Origin: Tersicoccus phoenicis | Lineage (GTDB): Bacteria; Actinomycetota; Actinomycetes; Actinomycetales; Micrococcaceae | DNA length: 64,000 nt | Assembly: GCF_001968835.1 (NCBI RefSeq) | Contig: NZ_MRDE01000078.1 | Span: forward strand, 1 to 64,000 | Direction of reading: 5' to 3' | Shown here: piece after piece, positions 18,606 through 27,952 of the stretch | How positions within the stretch are numbered: position 1 is the stretch's first letter | Layout of the letters: every line of letters begins with the position of its first letter | The notes under the pieces: generated by a model | What the model saw: the letters and a program-made list of their open reading frames with translations, nothing else | The model's database searches: none | What the model was told of the DNA's origin: nothing | Position numbers and translations under genes: made by a program

Positions 18606-18636
18606 GCGACCGGGTCCGCATCGCGGATCCGGTCGC
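18606..18636 (+). terminator. Strong hairpin between rpsK and rpoA
   Basis: Bases 18606-18619 and 18623-18636 form a 14-bp stem (GCGACCGG... with ...CCGGTCGC) with one G-T wobble and a 3-base loop, ten bases after rpsK. It probably acts as a terminator or attenuator. A CATATAGC at 18722-18729 downstream may supply a -10 box for rpoA, but its -35 is weak. Confidence 0.6.
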
Positions 18637-18757
18637 TCGGTCGTGTCACGTCCCGCGGCCCCGGTGTGCTGCGCACGCCGCACCGGTGACCGGACGCGGT
18701 CATTCCATCACTGTGTTGCGTCATATAGCGGTCGCTCGCTGAAAGGAAACCCCCGAA

Positions 18758-19765
18758 GTGCTCATTGCACAGCGCCCCACCCTCACGGAAGACGTCGTCT
18801 CCGAGACGCGCTCCCGTTTCACCATCGAGCCGCTCGAGCCCGGTTTCGGTTACACACTCGGCAACTCGCTGCGTCGGACCCTGCTCTCCTCCATCCCCGG
18901 CGCCGCCGTCACCAGCATCCGCATCGACGGTGTGCTGCATGAGTTCACCACGGTGCCCGGTGTCAAGGAGGACGTCACCGAGATCATCCTGAACATCAAG
19001 CAGCTCTCCGTCTCCTCGGAGCACGACGAGCCCGTCGTCGCCTACCTGCGCAAGCAGGGCCCCGGCGTCGTGACCGCCGCGGACATCGCCCCGCCGGCCG
19101 GGGTGGAGTTCCACAACCCGGACCTGCACATCGCCACCCTGAACGACAAGGGCAAGTTCGAGGTCGAGCTGACCATCGAGCGCGGCCGCGGCTACGTCTC
19201 GGCGGCACAGAACAAGTCGTTCGACGCCGAGATCGGCCGGGTCCCGGTCGATTCCATCTACTCGCCGGTGCTCAAGGTCACCTTCCGTGTGGAGGCTACC
19301 CGCGTCGAGCAGCGCACCGACTTCGACAGCCTGGTCGTGGACGTCGAGACCAAGCCGGCGATCAGCCCGCGCGACGCCGTGGCCTCCGCCGGCACCACCC
19401 TGGTGGAACTGTTCGGACTGGCCCGGGAGCTGAACACCGCCGCCGAGGGCATCGAGATCGGGCCGTCGCCGACGGACGCCGCGCTGGCGGCCGACATGGC
19501 CCTGCCGATCGAGGACCTGGAACTGACGGTCCGTTCGTACAACTGCCTCAAGCGGGAGGGCATCCACAGCGTGGGTGAGCTCGTCGCGCGGTCGGAGGCG
19601 GACCTGATGGACATCCGGAACTTCGGCGCCAAGTCCATCGACGAGGTCAAGGCCAAGCTGCTGGAGCTGGGTCTCTCGCTCAAGGACTCGCCCCCCGGCT
19701 TCGACCTGGCCGCCCGTGCCGCCCTGGAAGAGGACGACGCCGAGTACGGCGACGACGAACTCTGA
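18758..19765 (+). CDS. rpoA: DNA-directed RNA polymerase alpha subunit
   Basis: The 335-residue protein is the assembly platform of RNA polymerase. The N-terminal dimerisation domain (to about residue 230) contains [17 protein letters not shown]; after a short acidic linker, the C-terminal domain (about 245-310) contains [19 protein letters not shown] and [15 protein letters not shown], which bind UP-element DNA and activators. The start is GTG, with GAAAGGAAA about eight bases upstream. A 26-base gap separates it from rplQ. Confidence 0.98.
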   Translation: MLIAQRPTLTEDVVSETRSRFTIEPLEPGFGYTLGNSLRRTLLSSIPGAAVTSIRIDGVLHEFTTVPGVKEDVTEIILNIKQLSVSSEHDEPVVAYLRKQGPGVVTAADIAPPAGVEFHNPDLHIATLNDKGKFEVELTIERGRGYVSAAQNKSFDAEIGRVPVDSIYSPVLKVTFRVEATRVEQRTDFDSLVVDVETKPAISPRDAVASAGTTLVELFGLARELNTAAEGIEIGPSPTDAALAADMALPIEDLELTVRSYNCLKREGIHSVGELVARSEADLMDIRNFGAKSIDEVKAKLLELGLSLKDSPPGFDLAARAALEEDDAEYGDDEL

Positions 19766-19791
19766 CCCGCCGTTTCTAGAGGAGAACAACC

Positions 19792-20370
19792 ATGCCCACC
19801 CCCACCAAGGGCCCGCGCCTCGGAGGCGGCCCCGCCCACGAGCGCCTCATGCTGGCCAACCTGGCGTCCTCGCTGTTCGAGCACCGCCGGATCACCACCA
19901 CCGTGACGAAGGCCAAGCGCCTCCGCCCGTTCGCCGAGCGGCTGGTCACCTTCGCCAAGCGCGGGGATCTGGCGTCCCGCCGGCGTGTGCTGGCCGTGAT
20001 CAGCAACAAGACCGTCGTGCACGAGCTCTTCACCGAGATCGCGCCCGCCGTGTCTAAGCGCGACGGCGGCTACACGCGGATCATCAAGATCGGCCCCCGC
20101 AAGGGTGACAACGCGCCGATGGCCGTGATCGAGCTCGTCCTCGAGCCGGTGTCCGCCCGGCAGGCCACCGTCGCGGAGGCGGAGACCGCCACCCGTCGTG
20201 GTGCCACCGTCGCCCCGGCCGCGCCGCCGGTGCCGGCCGAGGACAGCACGGCCGACGTGACCCCCGCCGAGGAGGCCGCCGCGCCGGTCGATGAGGAGAC
20301 CACCGCGGCTGCGGCCGAGGCTCCGGCCGCCACGGACGACGCTGCCGAGGGCGACGCCGAGAAGGCCTGA
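19792..20370 (+). CDS. rplQ: 50S ribosomal protein L17 (bL17) with long Ala/Glu-rich tail
   Basis: Residues 1-120 are standard L17 ([41 protein letters not shown]), located near the tunnel exit. Residues 121-192 are a low-complexity Ala/Glu/Pro/Thr tail with net negative charge and no recognisable domain, giving 192 residues in total against about 120-130 in E. coli. Such tails are frequent but variable among actinobacterial L17 proteins. GAGGAG lies before the ATG. A terminator follows 21 bases after the stop. Confidence 0.96.
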   Translation: MPTPTKGPRLGGGPAHERLMLANLASSLFEHRRITTTVTKAKRLRPFAERLVTFAKRGDLASRRRVLAVISNKTVVHELFTEIAPAVSKRDGGYTRIIKIGPRKGDNAPMAVIELVLEPVSARQATVAEAETATRRGATVAPAAPPVPAEDSTADVTPAEEAAAPVDEETTAAAAEAPAATDDAAEGDAEKA

Positions 20371-20391
20371 CCTCGCCCGTGATCGCGCGTC

Positions 20392-20424
20392 GATGCCCGC
20401 CCCCCGCCTGCGGGGGCGGGCATC
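20392..20424 (+). terminator. Terminator hairpin after rplQ
   Basis: Bases 20392-20404 (GATGCCCGCCCCC) and 20412-20424 (GGGGGCGGGCATC) form a perfect 13-bp stem with a 7-base loop. It closes the alpha operon before truA, though truA is close enough to receive read-through. Confidence 0.75.
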
Positions 20425-20485
20425 GTGCGTTCTTGCCGGTGGGCACGGGCATCGTGCGTCCGAGCCACCCGATTCCGAGGAGAGC

Positions 20486-21412
20486 ATGAGCGAGCAGCCC
20501 GCGCCCGCGGCGAGCACCGGACCGGCGGACGAACCGGACCGCCGGAGCCTGCGGATCCGCCTCGGCATCGCCTATGACGGAAGCCCCTTCGCCGGCTGGG
20601 CCACCCAGCCGACCGCGCCGACGGTGCAGGGCGCCCTGGAAGCCGGCCTGACCCTGCTGCTGCGCAGGCCGGCGCGGCTGACCGTGGCCGGGCGCACGGA
20701 CGCCGGCGTGCACGCGCGCGGCCAGGTCGCCCATCTCGACGTCACGCCTGCGGAATGGGACGGACTAGGGCGCCGGCACGGCGGGGACCCGGCCGACGCG
20801 TTGCTGCGGCGGTTGCGCGGGGTGCTCGGTCGGGTGCTGAGCGACATCGGTCCGCACGCGGCCGGGGCGATCGTCGTGCACAGCGCCGCGACCGCGCCGT
20901 CGGGCTTCGACGCACGGTTCTCGGCGCTCTCCCGGCGGTACAGCTACCGGATCGCCGACCCGGCCGCCGGTCGCGACCCGCTGGTCCGCGGCAGCACCCT
21001 GTGGCATCCGGAGCCGCTGGACGTCGACGCCCTCAACGGGTCTGCGTCGGCTGTCACCGGAGTGGCCGACTTCTTGCCCTTCTGCAAGCCCCGGGACCAC
21101 GCGACCACGGTGCGGGACCTACAGCGGTTCCGGTTCGTCCGGCAGCCGGACGGCGTCGTCGTCGCCGACGTCGTCGCGGACGCGTTCTGCCACCACATGG
21201 TGCGTGGCCTGATCGGTGCCGCTCTGCACGTGGGCGACGGTCGGCGGGACACCGGGTGGCTGCGGGAGCGGCTCGACGCGCGGATCCGGGACTCCGCCAT
21301 CCGGCTGGCGCCGCCGCACCCGCTGGTCCTGGAGGAAGTCACTTACCCGGCGGCCGAGGAACTCGCCGCCCGGGCCACGGCCACCCGCGCCCGGCGCGAC
21401 CCGCTCGACTGA
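20486..21412 (+). CDS. truA: tRNA pseudouridine(38-40) synthase TruA
   Basis: The 308-residue enzyme isomerises uridines 38-40 in the tRNA anticodon arm. The catalytic aspartate is D72 in AGRTDAGVHARGQ, and RRYSYRIADP, FLPFCKP and CHHMVRGLIGAALHVG are the other family motifs. The start ATG 20486 is preceded by GAGGAGA; a longer frame upstream overlaps rplQ and is rejected. An insertion rich in Arg/Gly (about residues 93-120) lengthens the protein relative to E. coli. The rplQ-truA-rplM-rpsI order is typical. Confidence 0.95.
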   Translation: MSEQPAPAASTGPADEPDRRSLRIRLGIAYDGSPFAGWATQPTAPTVQGALEAGLTLLLRRPARLTVAGRTDAGVHARGQVAHLDVTPAEWDGLGRRHGGDPADALLRRLRGVLGRVLSDIGPHAAGAIVVHSAATAPSGFDARFSALSRRYSYRIADPAAGRDPLVRGSTLWHPEPLDVDALNGSASAVTGVADFLPFCKPRDHATTVRDLQRFRFVRQPDGVVVADVVADAFCHHMVRGLIGAALHVGDGRRDTGWLRERLDARIRDSAIRLAPPHPLVLEEVTYPAAEELAARATATRARRDPLD

Positions 21413-21453
21413 GCCCGCTTCGGACGAGCTGGCGGCGGGTGGCGGGATCCGCT

Positions 21454-21483
21454 TTGACCCGCAGGCCCCGGAACCGGTAATGT
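21454..21483 (+). promoter_or_regulatory. rplM-rpsI promoter
   Basis: TTGACC (21454-21459), an 18-base spacer and TAATGT (21478-21483) make the best consensus vegetative promoter in the window. It begins 41 bases after the truA stop and would give a leader of about 190 bases before the rplM GTG. Confidence 0.65.
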
Positions 21484-21682
21484 GGTCAGCTGTTGTGCGT
21501 GTCCTGCCCGGATCACGCGCACCCACGTCGCGTCCGGTTGCAGGACACCGTCGACGGGGTTGCGCCGGTCGAGGATCAGGGGAAATGATGCCCAGCCCTC
21601 ACCTGGCCGTCTCCCGTCGCACCGACCTCGGCGCGTCCACAGTTGCGCCACCACGAACTGTATCGAAACGAAGGCAAACAAC

Positions 21683-22126
21683 GTGCGAACGTACACTCCG
21701 AAGCCCGGTGACATCGACCGCAAGTGGCACGTCATCGACGCCACCGACGTCGTCCTGGGTCGCCTTGCCAGCCAGACCGCAACGCTGCTGCGCGGGAAGC
21801 ACAAGCCGACCTTCGCGCCCCACATGGACACCGGCGACTTCGTCATCATCGTCAACGCCGACAAGGTAGCGCTGACCGGCGCGAAGGCCGAGCAGAAACG
21901 CGCCTACCGGCACTCCGGGTACCCGGGTGGCCTGAAGTCGGTCAGCTACGCCGAGCTGCTGGAGAAGAACCCGGCTCGCGCGGTGGAGAAGGCCGTCAAG
22001 GGCATGCTGCCGAAGAATTCGCTCGCCGCCAAGCAGCTGGCCAAGCTGAAGATCTACGTCGGGCCCGAACACCCCCACGCGGCGCAGCAGCCGCAGACGT
22101 TCGCCATCACCCAGGTCGCGCAGTAG
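21683..22126 (+). CDS. rplM: 50S ribosomal protein L13 (uL13)
   Basis: This 147-residue L13 starts at GTG 21683 ([20 protein letters not shown]) and contains [20 protein letters not shown] and [19 protein letters not shown]13 is an early assembly protein of the 50S subunit. GAAGG lies about ten bases before the start. Longer frames upstream run into the leader and are not supported. It forms a two-gene operon with rpsI. Confidence 0.97.
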   Translation: MRTYTPKPGDIDRKWHVIDATDVVLGRLASQTATLLRGKHKPTFAPHMDTGDFVIIVNADKVALTGAKAEQKRAYRHSGYPGGLKSVSYAELLEKNPARAVEKAVKGMLPKNSLAAKQLAKLKIYVGPEHPHAAQQPQTFAITQVAQ

Positions 22127-22155
22127 TCGCGGGCCCCGCACACCCAAGGAGAATC

Positions 22156-22659
22156 GTGGCTCAGAACGACGAGCAGACCATCGCCGCCGGCGAGGACAAT
22201 CTGACCAGCTACACCAGCGAGTCCGCGCCCGCCGGCGCCGAGGCCCCCGCCACCGCCCGTCCGGCCCTGACCGTGCCCGGTGCCGCCGTGGGTCGCCGCA
22301 AGGAGGCCATCGCCCGTGTCCGGCTCATCCCGGGCTCCGGCTCGTGGCAGATCAACGGCCGGGAGCTGGCGAACTACTTCCCGAACAAGTTGCACCAGCA
22401 GGAAGTCAACGACCCGTTCCGCATCCTCGAACTCGAGGGTTCGTACGACGTCATCGCCCGGATCGACGGCGGCGGCGCCTCCGGCCAGGCCGGTGCGCTG
22501 CGGCTGGGCATCGCCCGTGCCCTGAACGAGATCGACCGGGAGAACAACCGCCCGACCCTGAAGAAGGCCGGTTTCCTCACCCGCGACGCCCGCGTGATCG
22601 AGCGCAAGAAGGCCGGCCTGAAGAAGGCCCGCAAGGCGCCGCAGTACTCGAAGCGCTGA
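22156..22659 (+). CDS. rpsI: 30S ribosomal protein S9 (uS9)
   Basis: The 167-residue S9 begins at GTG 22156, with AAGGAG eight bases upstream. Residues 44-167 are the conserved protein ([20 protein letters not shown], ending [12 protein letters not shown], the C-terminal tail that touches P-site tRNA). The first ~43 residues are an acidic Ala/Glu-rich extension typical of actinobacteria. A strong terminator follows. Confidence 0.97.
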   Translation: MAQNDEQTIAAGEDNLTSYTSESAPAGAEAPATARPALTVPGAAVGRRKEAIARVRLIPGSGSWQINGRELANYFPNKLHQQEVNDPFRILELEGSYDVIARIDGGGASGQAGALRLGIARALNEIDRENNRPTLKKAGFLTRDARVIERKKAGLKKARKAPQYSKR

Positions 22660-22699
22660 TCCTGCGCGGCGGCGGACTCATCCCGCTGCCCGCACCCGG

Positions 22700-22731
22700 A
22701 CGGCCGGTCGCCCAGGGCGACCGGCCGTTTC
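22700..22731 (+). terminator. Rho-independent terminator after rpsI
   Basis: Bases 22700-22712 (ACGGCCGGTCGCC) and 22716-22728 (GGCGACCGGCCGT) form a perfect 13-bp stem with a 3-base loop, followed by TTTCGTCGT. This is among the best intrinsic terminators in the window. Confidence 0.85.
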
Positions 22732-22776
22732 GTCGTGCCGGGACGAACGCCGGCGCGACGCGCCGGCAACGACGCC

Positions 22777-22821
22777 GGACCGGAACGACACCGGGCCCGA
22801 GCGCCGGTGTCGTTCCGGTCC
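22777..22821. terminator. 17-bp perfect hairpin just upstream of glmM
   Basis: Bases 22777-22793 and 22805-22821 (GGACCGGAACGACACCG and its exact complement) form a perfect 17-bp stem with an 11-base loop. It ends six bases before the glmM -10 box and spans its expected -35 region. It may be a second terminator that insulates glmM, or an operator-like structure at the promoter. Confidence 0.6.
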
Positions 22822-22826
22822 CCGGC

Positions 22827-22832
22827 TATGAT
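22827..22832 (+). promoter_or_regulatory. glmM -10 box, near-leaderless start
   Basis: TATGAT at 22827-22832 is a near-consensus -10 box that ends eight bases before the glmM ATG at 22841. Transcription would begin at or very close to the start codon. No ribosome-binding site precedes the ATG, which fits a leaderless mRNA. Confidence 0.55.
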
Positions 22833-22840
22833 GAGTGGCG

Positions 22841-24202
22841 ATGTCTAGATTGTTCGGAACCGATGGAGTCCGCGGCCTGGCGAACGGCACCCTGACGGCG
22901 GAGCTGGCCCTCGGGCTCGCCCAGGCCGCCGCGCAGGTGCTCGGCCACGACCGCACGGAGCACGGCGTGCGGCCCCGAGCGGTGCTGGCCCGTGACCCGC
23001 GGGTCAGTGGCGAGTTCATCGCCGCCGCCACCGCGGCAGGGCTGGCCAGCGAGGGCGTGGACGTCTACGACGCCGGGGTGCTGCCGACGCCGGCCGCGGC
23101 CTTCCTCGTCGCCGACATCGACGCGGACTTCGGCGTGATGATCTCCGCCTCCCACAACCCCGCGCCCGACAACGGCATCAAGTTCTTCGCCCGCGGCGGC
23201 CAGAAGCTGCCGGACGCGGTCGAGGACGAGATCGAGGCCGTCTTCCGCGGCGCGGACCGCCGGCGGCCCACCGGGGCCGACGTCGGGCGGATCCAGCGGT
23301 TCGCCGATGCCGAGGACCGCTACGTGCTGCACCTGCTCGCCACGCTGCCCGCCCGCCTCGACGGCCTGACCGTCGTCGTGGACTGCGCGAACGGTGCCGC
23401 CAGCGGCTGCTCCCCGCAGGCCTTCGCCGACGCGGGCGCCCGGGTGATCGTGATCGGCGCCGACCCGGACGGGATCAATATCAACGACGGGGTGGGGTCG
23501 ACGCACCTGGACGCCCTGAGCGCCGCCGTCCTCGCGCACGGAGCGGACCTGGGCATCGCGCACGACGGGGACGCGGACCGCTGCCTGGCCGTCGACGAGC
23601 GCGGAGAGACGGTCGACGGCGACCAGATCATGGCCATCCTCGCCCTCGCCCTCAAGCGGCGGGAGAGCCTGCGCGACGACGTGCTGGTGGCGACCGTGAT
23701 GAGCAATCTCGGCCTCAAACTGGCCTTGCGCGACGCCGGCATCCGGATCGAGGAGACCGGCGTCGGTGACCGGTACGTGCTGGAACGGATGCGCGAGGGC
23801 GGTTACTCCCTCGGCGGGGAACAGTCCGGGCACGTCATCTTCGCCGACCACGCCACCACGGGCGACGGGGTGCTCACCGGCTTGCAGCTCGCCGCGCAGG
23901 TGGCCGCCACCGGGCGGCCCCTGTCGGCGCTGGCCGCCCAGATGACCCGTCTGCCCCAGGTGCTGATCAACGTCAAGGGCGTGGACAAGTCCCGTGCCGC
24001 CACCCACGCCGAGCTGCTGGCCGTGATCGCCGCGACCGAGCAGCGGCTGGGGGAGACCGGACGCGTGCTGTTGCGGCCCTCCGGCACCGAGCCGGTGGTC
24101 CGGGTGATGGTCGAGGCCGCGGACATGGACACCGCGCGCACCGAGGCGGAGTCCCTCGCCCAGGCGGTGCGGGACAGCGTCGCCCTGGTCGAAAAGGTCT
24201 GA
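22841..24202 (+). CDS. glmM: Phosphoglucosamine mutase
   Basis: The 453-residue enzyme converts glucosamine-6-phosphate to glucosamine-1-phosphate for UDP-GlcNAc and peptidoglycan synthesis. The start [15 protein letters not shown] is diagnostic. The phosphoserine is S104 in [12 protein letters not shown], the metal loop is HDGDADRC (about residues 244-251), and the sugar-binding GEQSGHVIF follows, ending with [19 protein letters not shown] two codons upstream (22835) is a weaker alternative. It acts after GlmS, encoded about 2 kb downstream. Confidence 0.96.
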   Translation: MSRLFGTDGVRGLANGTLTAELALGLAQAAAQVLGHDRTEHGVRPRAVLARDPRVSGEFIAAATAAGLASEGVDVYDAGVLPTPAAAFLVADIDADFGVMISASHNPAPDNGIKFFARGGQKLPDAVEDEIEAVFRGADRRRPTGADVGRIQRFADAEDRYVLHLLATLPARLDGLTVVVDCANGAASGCSPQAFADAGARVIVIGADPDGININDGVGSTHLDALSAAVLAHGADLGIAHDGDADRCLAVDERGETVDGDQIMAILALALKRRESLRDDVLVATVMSNLGLKLALRDAGIRIEETGVGDRYVLERMREGGYSLGGEQSGHVIFADHATTGDGVLTGLQLAAQVAATGRPLSALAAQMTRLPQVLINVKGVDKSRAATHAELLAVIAATEQRLGETGRVLLRPSGTEPVVRVMVEAADMDTARTEAESLAQAVRDSVALVEKV

Positions 24203-24211
24203 GCGCCGGTC

Positions 24212-24228
24212 CCGCGCGCTACGCGCGG
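24212..24228. terminator. Short convergent hairpin, glmM/mscL
   Basis: CCGCGCG (24212-24218) and CGCGCGG (24222-24228) pair around CTA, which is the mscL stop codon on the minus strand. It lies between convergent genes, so it may end both, but the stem is only 7 bp. Confidence 0.45.
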
Positions 24229-24614
24229 TTGGTCGTGAGCGCGTCGCGGATCTCGGTGAGCAGCTGCACCTGCGGGTCGGCGGGCGCGTCGCCCGGCACG
24301 ATGCCGAGCCGGCGGTTGCGCCGTTCGATCAGCTTGTTCATCGGCAGGACGATCGCGAAGTAGACGGCCGCGGCGACCAGCAGGAAGTTGACGATCGCGG
24401 TGAGCAGGACACCGAATTCGACGTCGTTGCCGTTGAGGGTGACGCGGGCGAAACTGTCGAAGTTCGGGGAGCCGACCAGCGCCGCGATCAGCGGCATCAG
24501 CACGCTCTGCACCAACGCGGTGATGACCTGGGAGAACGCGGCCCCGATGATCACGGCAACGGCCAGGTCCAGCACGTTGCCCTTCATGATGAATTCCTTG
24601 AAACCCTGCAGCAT
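24219..24614 (-). CDS. mscL: Large-conductance mechanosensitive channel
   Basis: This 131-residue membrane protein opens under turgor stress to release solutes. It has the family N-terminus (MLQGFKEFIMKGNVLDLAVA), the gate helix VIIGAAFSQVITALVQ, a periplasmic loop with GNDVEFGVLLTAIVNF leading into TM2, and the cytoplasmic helix with RRNRRLGI. It is convergent with glmM and lies 43 bases beyond the lipoprotein gene. Length and topology are normal. Confidence 0.95.
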   Translation of the reverse strand: MLQGFKEFIMKGNVLDLAVAVIIGAAFSQVITALVQSVLMPLIAALVGSPNFDSFARVTLNGNDVEFGVLLTAIVNFLLVAAAVYFAIVLPMNKLIERRNRRLGIVPGDAPADPQVQLLTEIRDALTTNRA

Positions 24615-24657
24615 GGGCAGCAGCGTACCGTGACGCCAGGGCCCGGCGAGCCCCGGC

Positions 24658-24954
24658 TCAGCGGGTCGGGTTGGGGTCCGGCGGGATCCGGTCCCCTCCG
24701 CGGTCCGGCCGGACGGGGGTGAAGGGCGACGGCGTCGGAATGGGACGGCCGGGGAGCCCGGTTGCCGGCGCCGTACCGCCGTCCGTGCCGGTGCTGTCCG
24801 TGCTGGAGGGCTCCGTGCTGGAAGGAGCGGGCGACGACGGGCCGGTCGTGGACGGATCGGGGGAAGGGCTCGGCGCGGGACGGTCGCAGGCGCTCAACAG
24901 CAGCGCCGCCGCCACCGCGGCGGCCACGGCCATCGTCCGAACGGCCCGGCGCAT
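24658..24954 (-). CDS. Small Pro/Ser/Thr-rich lipoprotein, function unknown
   Basis: This 98-residue protein has a clear signal peptide (MRR, then an Ala/Leu core) and a lipobox with Cys23 (LLSAC). The whole mature part is low complexity, rich in Pro, Ser, Thr and Gly with Asp and Arg near the end, and has no recognisable fold. Such regions are often O-mannosylated in actinobacteria and can act as wall-spanning stalks, but that is inference. It starts one base after the coaA stop, so it is probably co-transcribed with coaA. I do not recognise a family. Confidence 0.75.
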   Translation of the reverse strand: MRRAVRTMAVAAAVAAALLLSACDRPAPSPSPDPSTTGPSSPAPSSTEPSSTDSTGTDGGTAPATGLPGRPIPTPSPFTPVRPDRGGDRIPPDPNPTR

Positions 24955-24955
24955 C

Positions 24956-25951
24956 TCAGGTCTTCCGCAGCAGGACGCGGCGGACGGAGTGATCGGCGTC
25001 CTTGCTCAGCACCAGCTGCGCCCGGCCCCGGGTCGGCAGTACGTTCTGCACCAGGTTCGGCTCGTTGATGCCGCGCCAGAAACCGCGCGCCGTGGCCTCC
25101 GCGTCGCTGTCGGAGAGGGTGGCGAACCGGCGGAAGTAGGACTGCGGATCGGCGAACGCCGACGTGCGCAGCTGCCGGAACCGGTGGATGTACCAGTTCT
25201 CGATGTCAGCGGTACGGGCGTCCACGTACAGCGAGAAGTCGAAGTAGTCGCTCAGGGCCAGGCCCACCCGGCCGTCCCGATGCCGGCGAGCCGGTTGCAG
25301 CACGTTCAGGCCCTCGACGATCAGCACGTCCGGACGCCGCACCACGACCTCCCGGTCGGGCACGATGTCGTACACCAGGTGTGAGTACCAGGGGGCCCGC
25401 ACCTCCTCGGCACCGCTCTTGACCGCGGCGACGAAACGCAGCAGGGCACGCTGGTCGTACGACTCGGGGAACCCCTTGCGCTCCATCAGGCCCCGGCGCT
25501 GCAGTTCCGCGTTCGGCAGCAGGAAGCCGTCGGTGGTCACCAGCTGCACGTCGGGCGTGCTGGGCCAGCGACGGAGCATCTCCCGCAGCACCCGGGCGAT
25601 GGTCGACTTCCCGACGGCGACCGACCCGGCGACGGCGATGACGAACGGGGTGCGGTGCGTGCGCTCGCCGAGGAACGTGGTGGTCACGTTGTGGGTGTGC
25701 CCGGCCGCTTCCACGTAGAGGTTCAGCAGCCGCGACAGCGGCAGGTACACGTCCCGGATCTCGTCCAGATCCAGCGGATCCCCGGTGCCGCGCAGCCGGT
25801 CGATGTCCTCCTGGTTGAGCGGGGAGTCGATCTCCGTGGACAGCCGCGCCCACGTGGGACGGTCCAGTTCGATGAACGGGCTCACCCCGTGCTCCAGGGA
25901 AGGGACACGGGGGGGCAGGGTCGGGACGAGGCCCGCGGGCTCCACGCTCAT
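24956..25951 (-). CDS. coaA: Pantothenate kinase, type I
   Basis: The 331-residue enzyme phosphorylates pantothenate in the first step of coenzyme A synthesis. The P-loop GSVAVGKS is at residues 109-116, followed by QLVTTDGFLLPN, GFPESYD and the YDIVPDREV and LIVEGLNVLQ motifs typical of prokaryotic type I enzymes. The start is taken at the ATG (25951) giving MSVEPAGLVPTLPP; a longer frame upstream runs into the glmS promoter region. It is divergent from glmS, with 113 bases between the two starts. Confidence 0.95.
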   Translation of the reverse strand: MSVEPAGLVPTLPPRVPSLEHGVSPFIELDRPTWARLSTEIDSPLNQEDIDRLRGTGDPLDLDEIRDVYLPLSRLLNLYVEAAGHTHNVTTTFLGERTHRTPFVIAVAGSVAVGKSTIARVLREMLRRWPSTPDVQLVTTDGFLLPNAELQRRGLMERKGFPESYDQRALLRFVAAVKSGAEEVRAPWYSHLVYDIVPDREVVVRRPDVLIVEGLNVLQPARRHRDGRVGLALSDYFDFSLYVDARTADIENWYIHRFRQLRTSAFADPQSYFRRFATLSDSDAEATARGFWRGINEPNLVQNVLPTRGRAQLVLSKDADHSVRRVLLRKT

Positions 25952-26051
25952 CGTCTCGATTCTGCCCGCCCGCGAGGGCGCCGTCCACTTGACCCGCCCG
26001 CACCGCCGCCACACCGGGGGCGGCCTGTCCGGGCGGACCCGCCCGCCCCGG

Positions 26052-26057
26052 TAGGCT
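26052..26057 (+). promoter_or_regulatory. glmS -10 box, leaderless start
   Basis: TAGGCT at 26052-26057 ends seven bases before the glmS ATG (26065), the spacing expected when transcription starts at the A of the start codon. No ribosome-binding site is needed or seen. The GC-rich region shows no clear -35. Confidence 0.5.
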
Positions 26058-26064
26058 GGCGGGT

Positions 26065-27948
26065 ATGTGTGGAATCGTTGGATACGTCGGGCGTCCCGGG
26101 CACGCCCACACCGCCCTGGACGTCGTCCTCGAGGGGCTGCGCCGGCTCGAGTACCGCGGCTACGACTCCGCCGGCGTCGCCGTCGTCGCCGACGGCACCA
26201 TCGATGCCCGGAAGAAGTCCGGCAAGCTCGCCAACCTCGTCGGCGAGATCGAGCGCGAGTCCCTGCCCGACGCCAGCACCGGCATCGGGCACACCCGGTG
26301 GGCCACCCACGGCGGCCCGACCGACCGCAACGCCCACCCGCACCTGGCCGATGACGGCCGGCTCGCCGTCATCCACAACGGCATCATCGAGAACTTCGCG
26401 GAGTTGAAGGCCGAGCTGGCCGACTCCGGTCACGTGTTCGTCTCCGAGACGGACACCGAGGTCGCCGCCGTCCTGCTGGCCTGCCTGTACCGGTCGCTGA
26501 TCGACGAGGTGGCCGACCCCGGGCAGCGGCTGACCGTCGCCATGCAGCGTGCCTGCCAGCGGCTGGAGGGCGCCTTCACGCTGCTCACCGTGCACGCGGA
26601 CGCCGCCGACGTCGTCGTCGCCGCCCGCCGCAGCTCTCCGCTGGTCGTGGGCCTGGGCGAGGGCGAGAACTTCCTGGGCTCGGACGTCGCCGGTTTCATC
26701 GACTACACGCGCCGCGCCGTCGAACTCGGTCAGGACCAGATCGTCACCATCACCCCCGAGGCGATGGAGATCACCGACTTCGGTGGCAACCCGGCCGAGG
26801 GCACGGAGTACGAGGTCGACTGGGACGTCGCCGCCGCCGAGAAGGACGGGTACTCCTCTTTCATGCTCAAGGAGATCAACGAGCAGCCCTCCGCCGTCGA
26901 GCAGACCCTGATGGGCCGGCTCGACCCGCAGGGCAACTTGATGCTGGACGAACTGCGCATCGACGAGTCGATCCTGCGCGCCGTCGACAAGATCGTCGTC
27001 GTCGCCTGCGGCACCGCCGCGTACGCCGGCCAGGTCGCCAAGTACGCCATCGAACACTGGTGCCGGATCCCCACCGAGGTCGAACTCGCCCACGAGTTCC
27101 GCTACCGGGACCCGATCGTGAACGAGAAGACCCTCGTCGTCGCGTTCTCCCAGTCGGGCGAGACGATGGACACCCTGATGGCCGTCCGGCACGCCCGCGA
27201 ACAGGGCGCGAAGGTCGTCGCCATCTGCAACACCAACGGCTCGACCATCCCGCGCGAGTCCGACGCCGTGATCTACACGCACGCCGGCCCCGAGATCGCG
27301 GTCGCCTCCACCAAGGCGTTCCTGTCCCAGATCGCCGCCGCCTACCTGCTCGGCCTGTACCTGGCCCAGCTGCGCGGCACCAAGTTCGCCGACGAGGTGC
27401 GGGAGGTGCTGCACGAGCTGCAGCAGGTCCCGGCCAAGATCCAGACCGTGCTCGACGCCGCCGGCAAGGTCACGGACCTGGCCCGGCGGATGTCGGACGC
27501 GGACTCGGTGCTCTTCCTCGGCCGGCACGTGGGCTACCCGGTGGCGCTCGAGGGCGCGTTGAAGCTCAAGGAGATCGCCTACATCCACGCGGAGGGCTTC
27601 GCCGCCGGGGAACTCAAGCACGGCCCGATCGCCCTGGTCGAGGAGGGGCAGCCGGTGTTCGTCATCGTGCCGTCCCCGCGCGGCCGCGACTCGCTGCACG
27701 CAAAGGTCGTCTCCAACATCCAGGAGGTGCGCGCCCGCGGCGCCATCACCATCGTGATCGCGGAGGAGGGCGACGAGGCGGTGACCCCGTACGCCAACGA
27801 GGTGATCCGGGTGCCGCGGACCCCGGTCCTGCTCGCCCCGCTGCTGACCACCGTGCCGCTGCAGCTGTTCGCCTGTGAACTGGCCGACTCCAAGGGTTAC
27901 GACGTGGACCAGCCCCGCAACCTGGCCAAGTCGGTCACGGTCGAGTAG
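26065..27948 (+). CDS. glmS: Glutamine-fructose-6-phosphate aminotransferase
   Basis: The 627-residue enzyme makes glucosamine-6-phosphate from fructose-6-phosphate and glutamine. Cys2 ([10 protein letters not shown]) is the glutaminase nucleophile, with [19 protein letters not shown] following. Two SIS domains form the isomerase half ([15 protein letters not shown] and [15 protein letters not shown]; later [19 protein letters not shown]), ending with the conserved [10 protein letters not shown] see no glmS ribozyme, which would need a long 5' leader. acpS follows five bases after the stop. Confidence 0.97.
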   Translation: MCGIVGYVGRPGHAHTALDVVLEGLRRLEYRGYDSAGVAVVADGTIDARKKSGKLANLVGEIERESLPDASTGIGHTRWATHGGPTDRNAHPHLADDGRLAVIHNGIIENFAELKAELADSGHVFVSETDTEVAAVLLACLYRSLIDEVADPGQRLTVAMQRACQRLEGAFTLLTVHADAADVVVAARRSSPLVVGLGEGENFLGSDVAGFIDYTRRAVELGQDQIVTITPEAMEITDFGGNPAEGTEYEVDWDVAAAEKDGYSSFMLKEINEQPSAVEQTLMGRLDPQGNLMLDELRIDESILRAVDKIVVVACGTAAYAGQVAKYAIEHWCRIPTEVELAHEFRYRDPIVNEKTLVVAFSQSGETMDTLMAVRHAREQGAKVVAICNTNGSTIPRESDAVIYTHAGPEIAVASTKAFLSQIAAAYLLGLYLAQLRGTKFADEVREVLHELQQVPAKIQTVLDAAGKVTDLARRMSDADSVLFLGRHVGYPVALEGALKLKEIAYIHAEGFAAGELKHGPIALVEEGQPVFVIVPSPRGRDSLHAKVVSNIQEVRARGAITIVIAEEGDEAVTPYANEVIRVPRTPVLLAPLLTTVPLQLFACELADSKGYDVDQPRNLAKSVTVE

Positions 27949-27952
27949 CCCG

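Noticed and set aside
20418-20460. Direct repeat GGGCATCGTGCGT (two copies) after rplQ
   Set aside because: One copy is part of the terminator; two short copies are not enough to suggest an element.
26041-26065. glmS ribozyme or riboswitch
   Set aside because: The message appears leaderless and there is no room for a ribozyme before the start codon.
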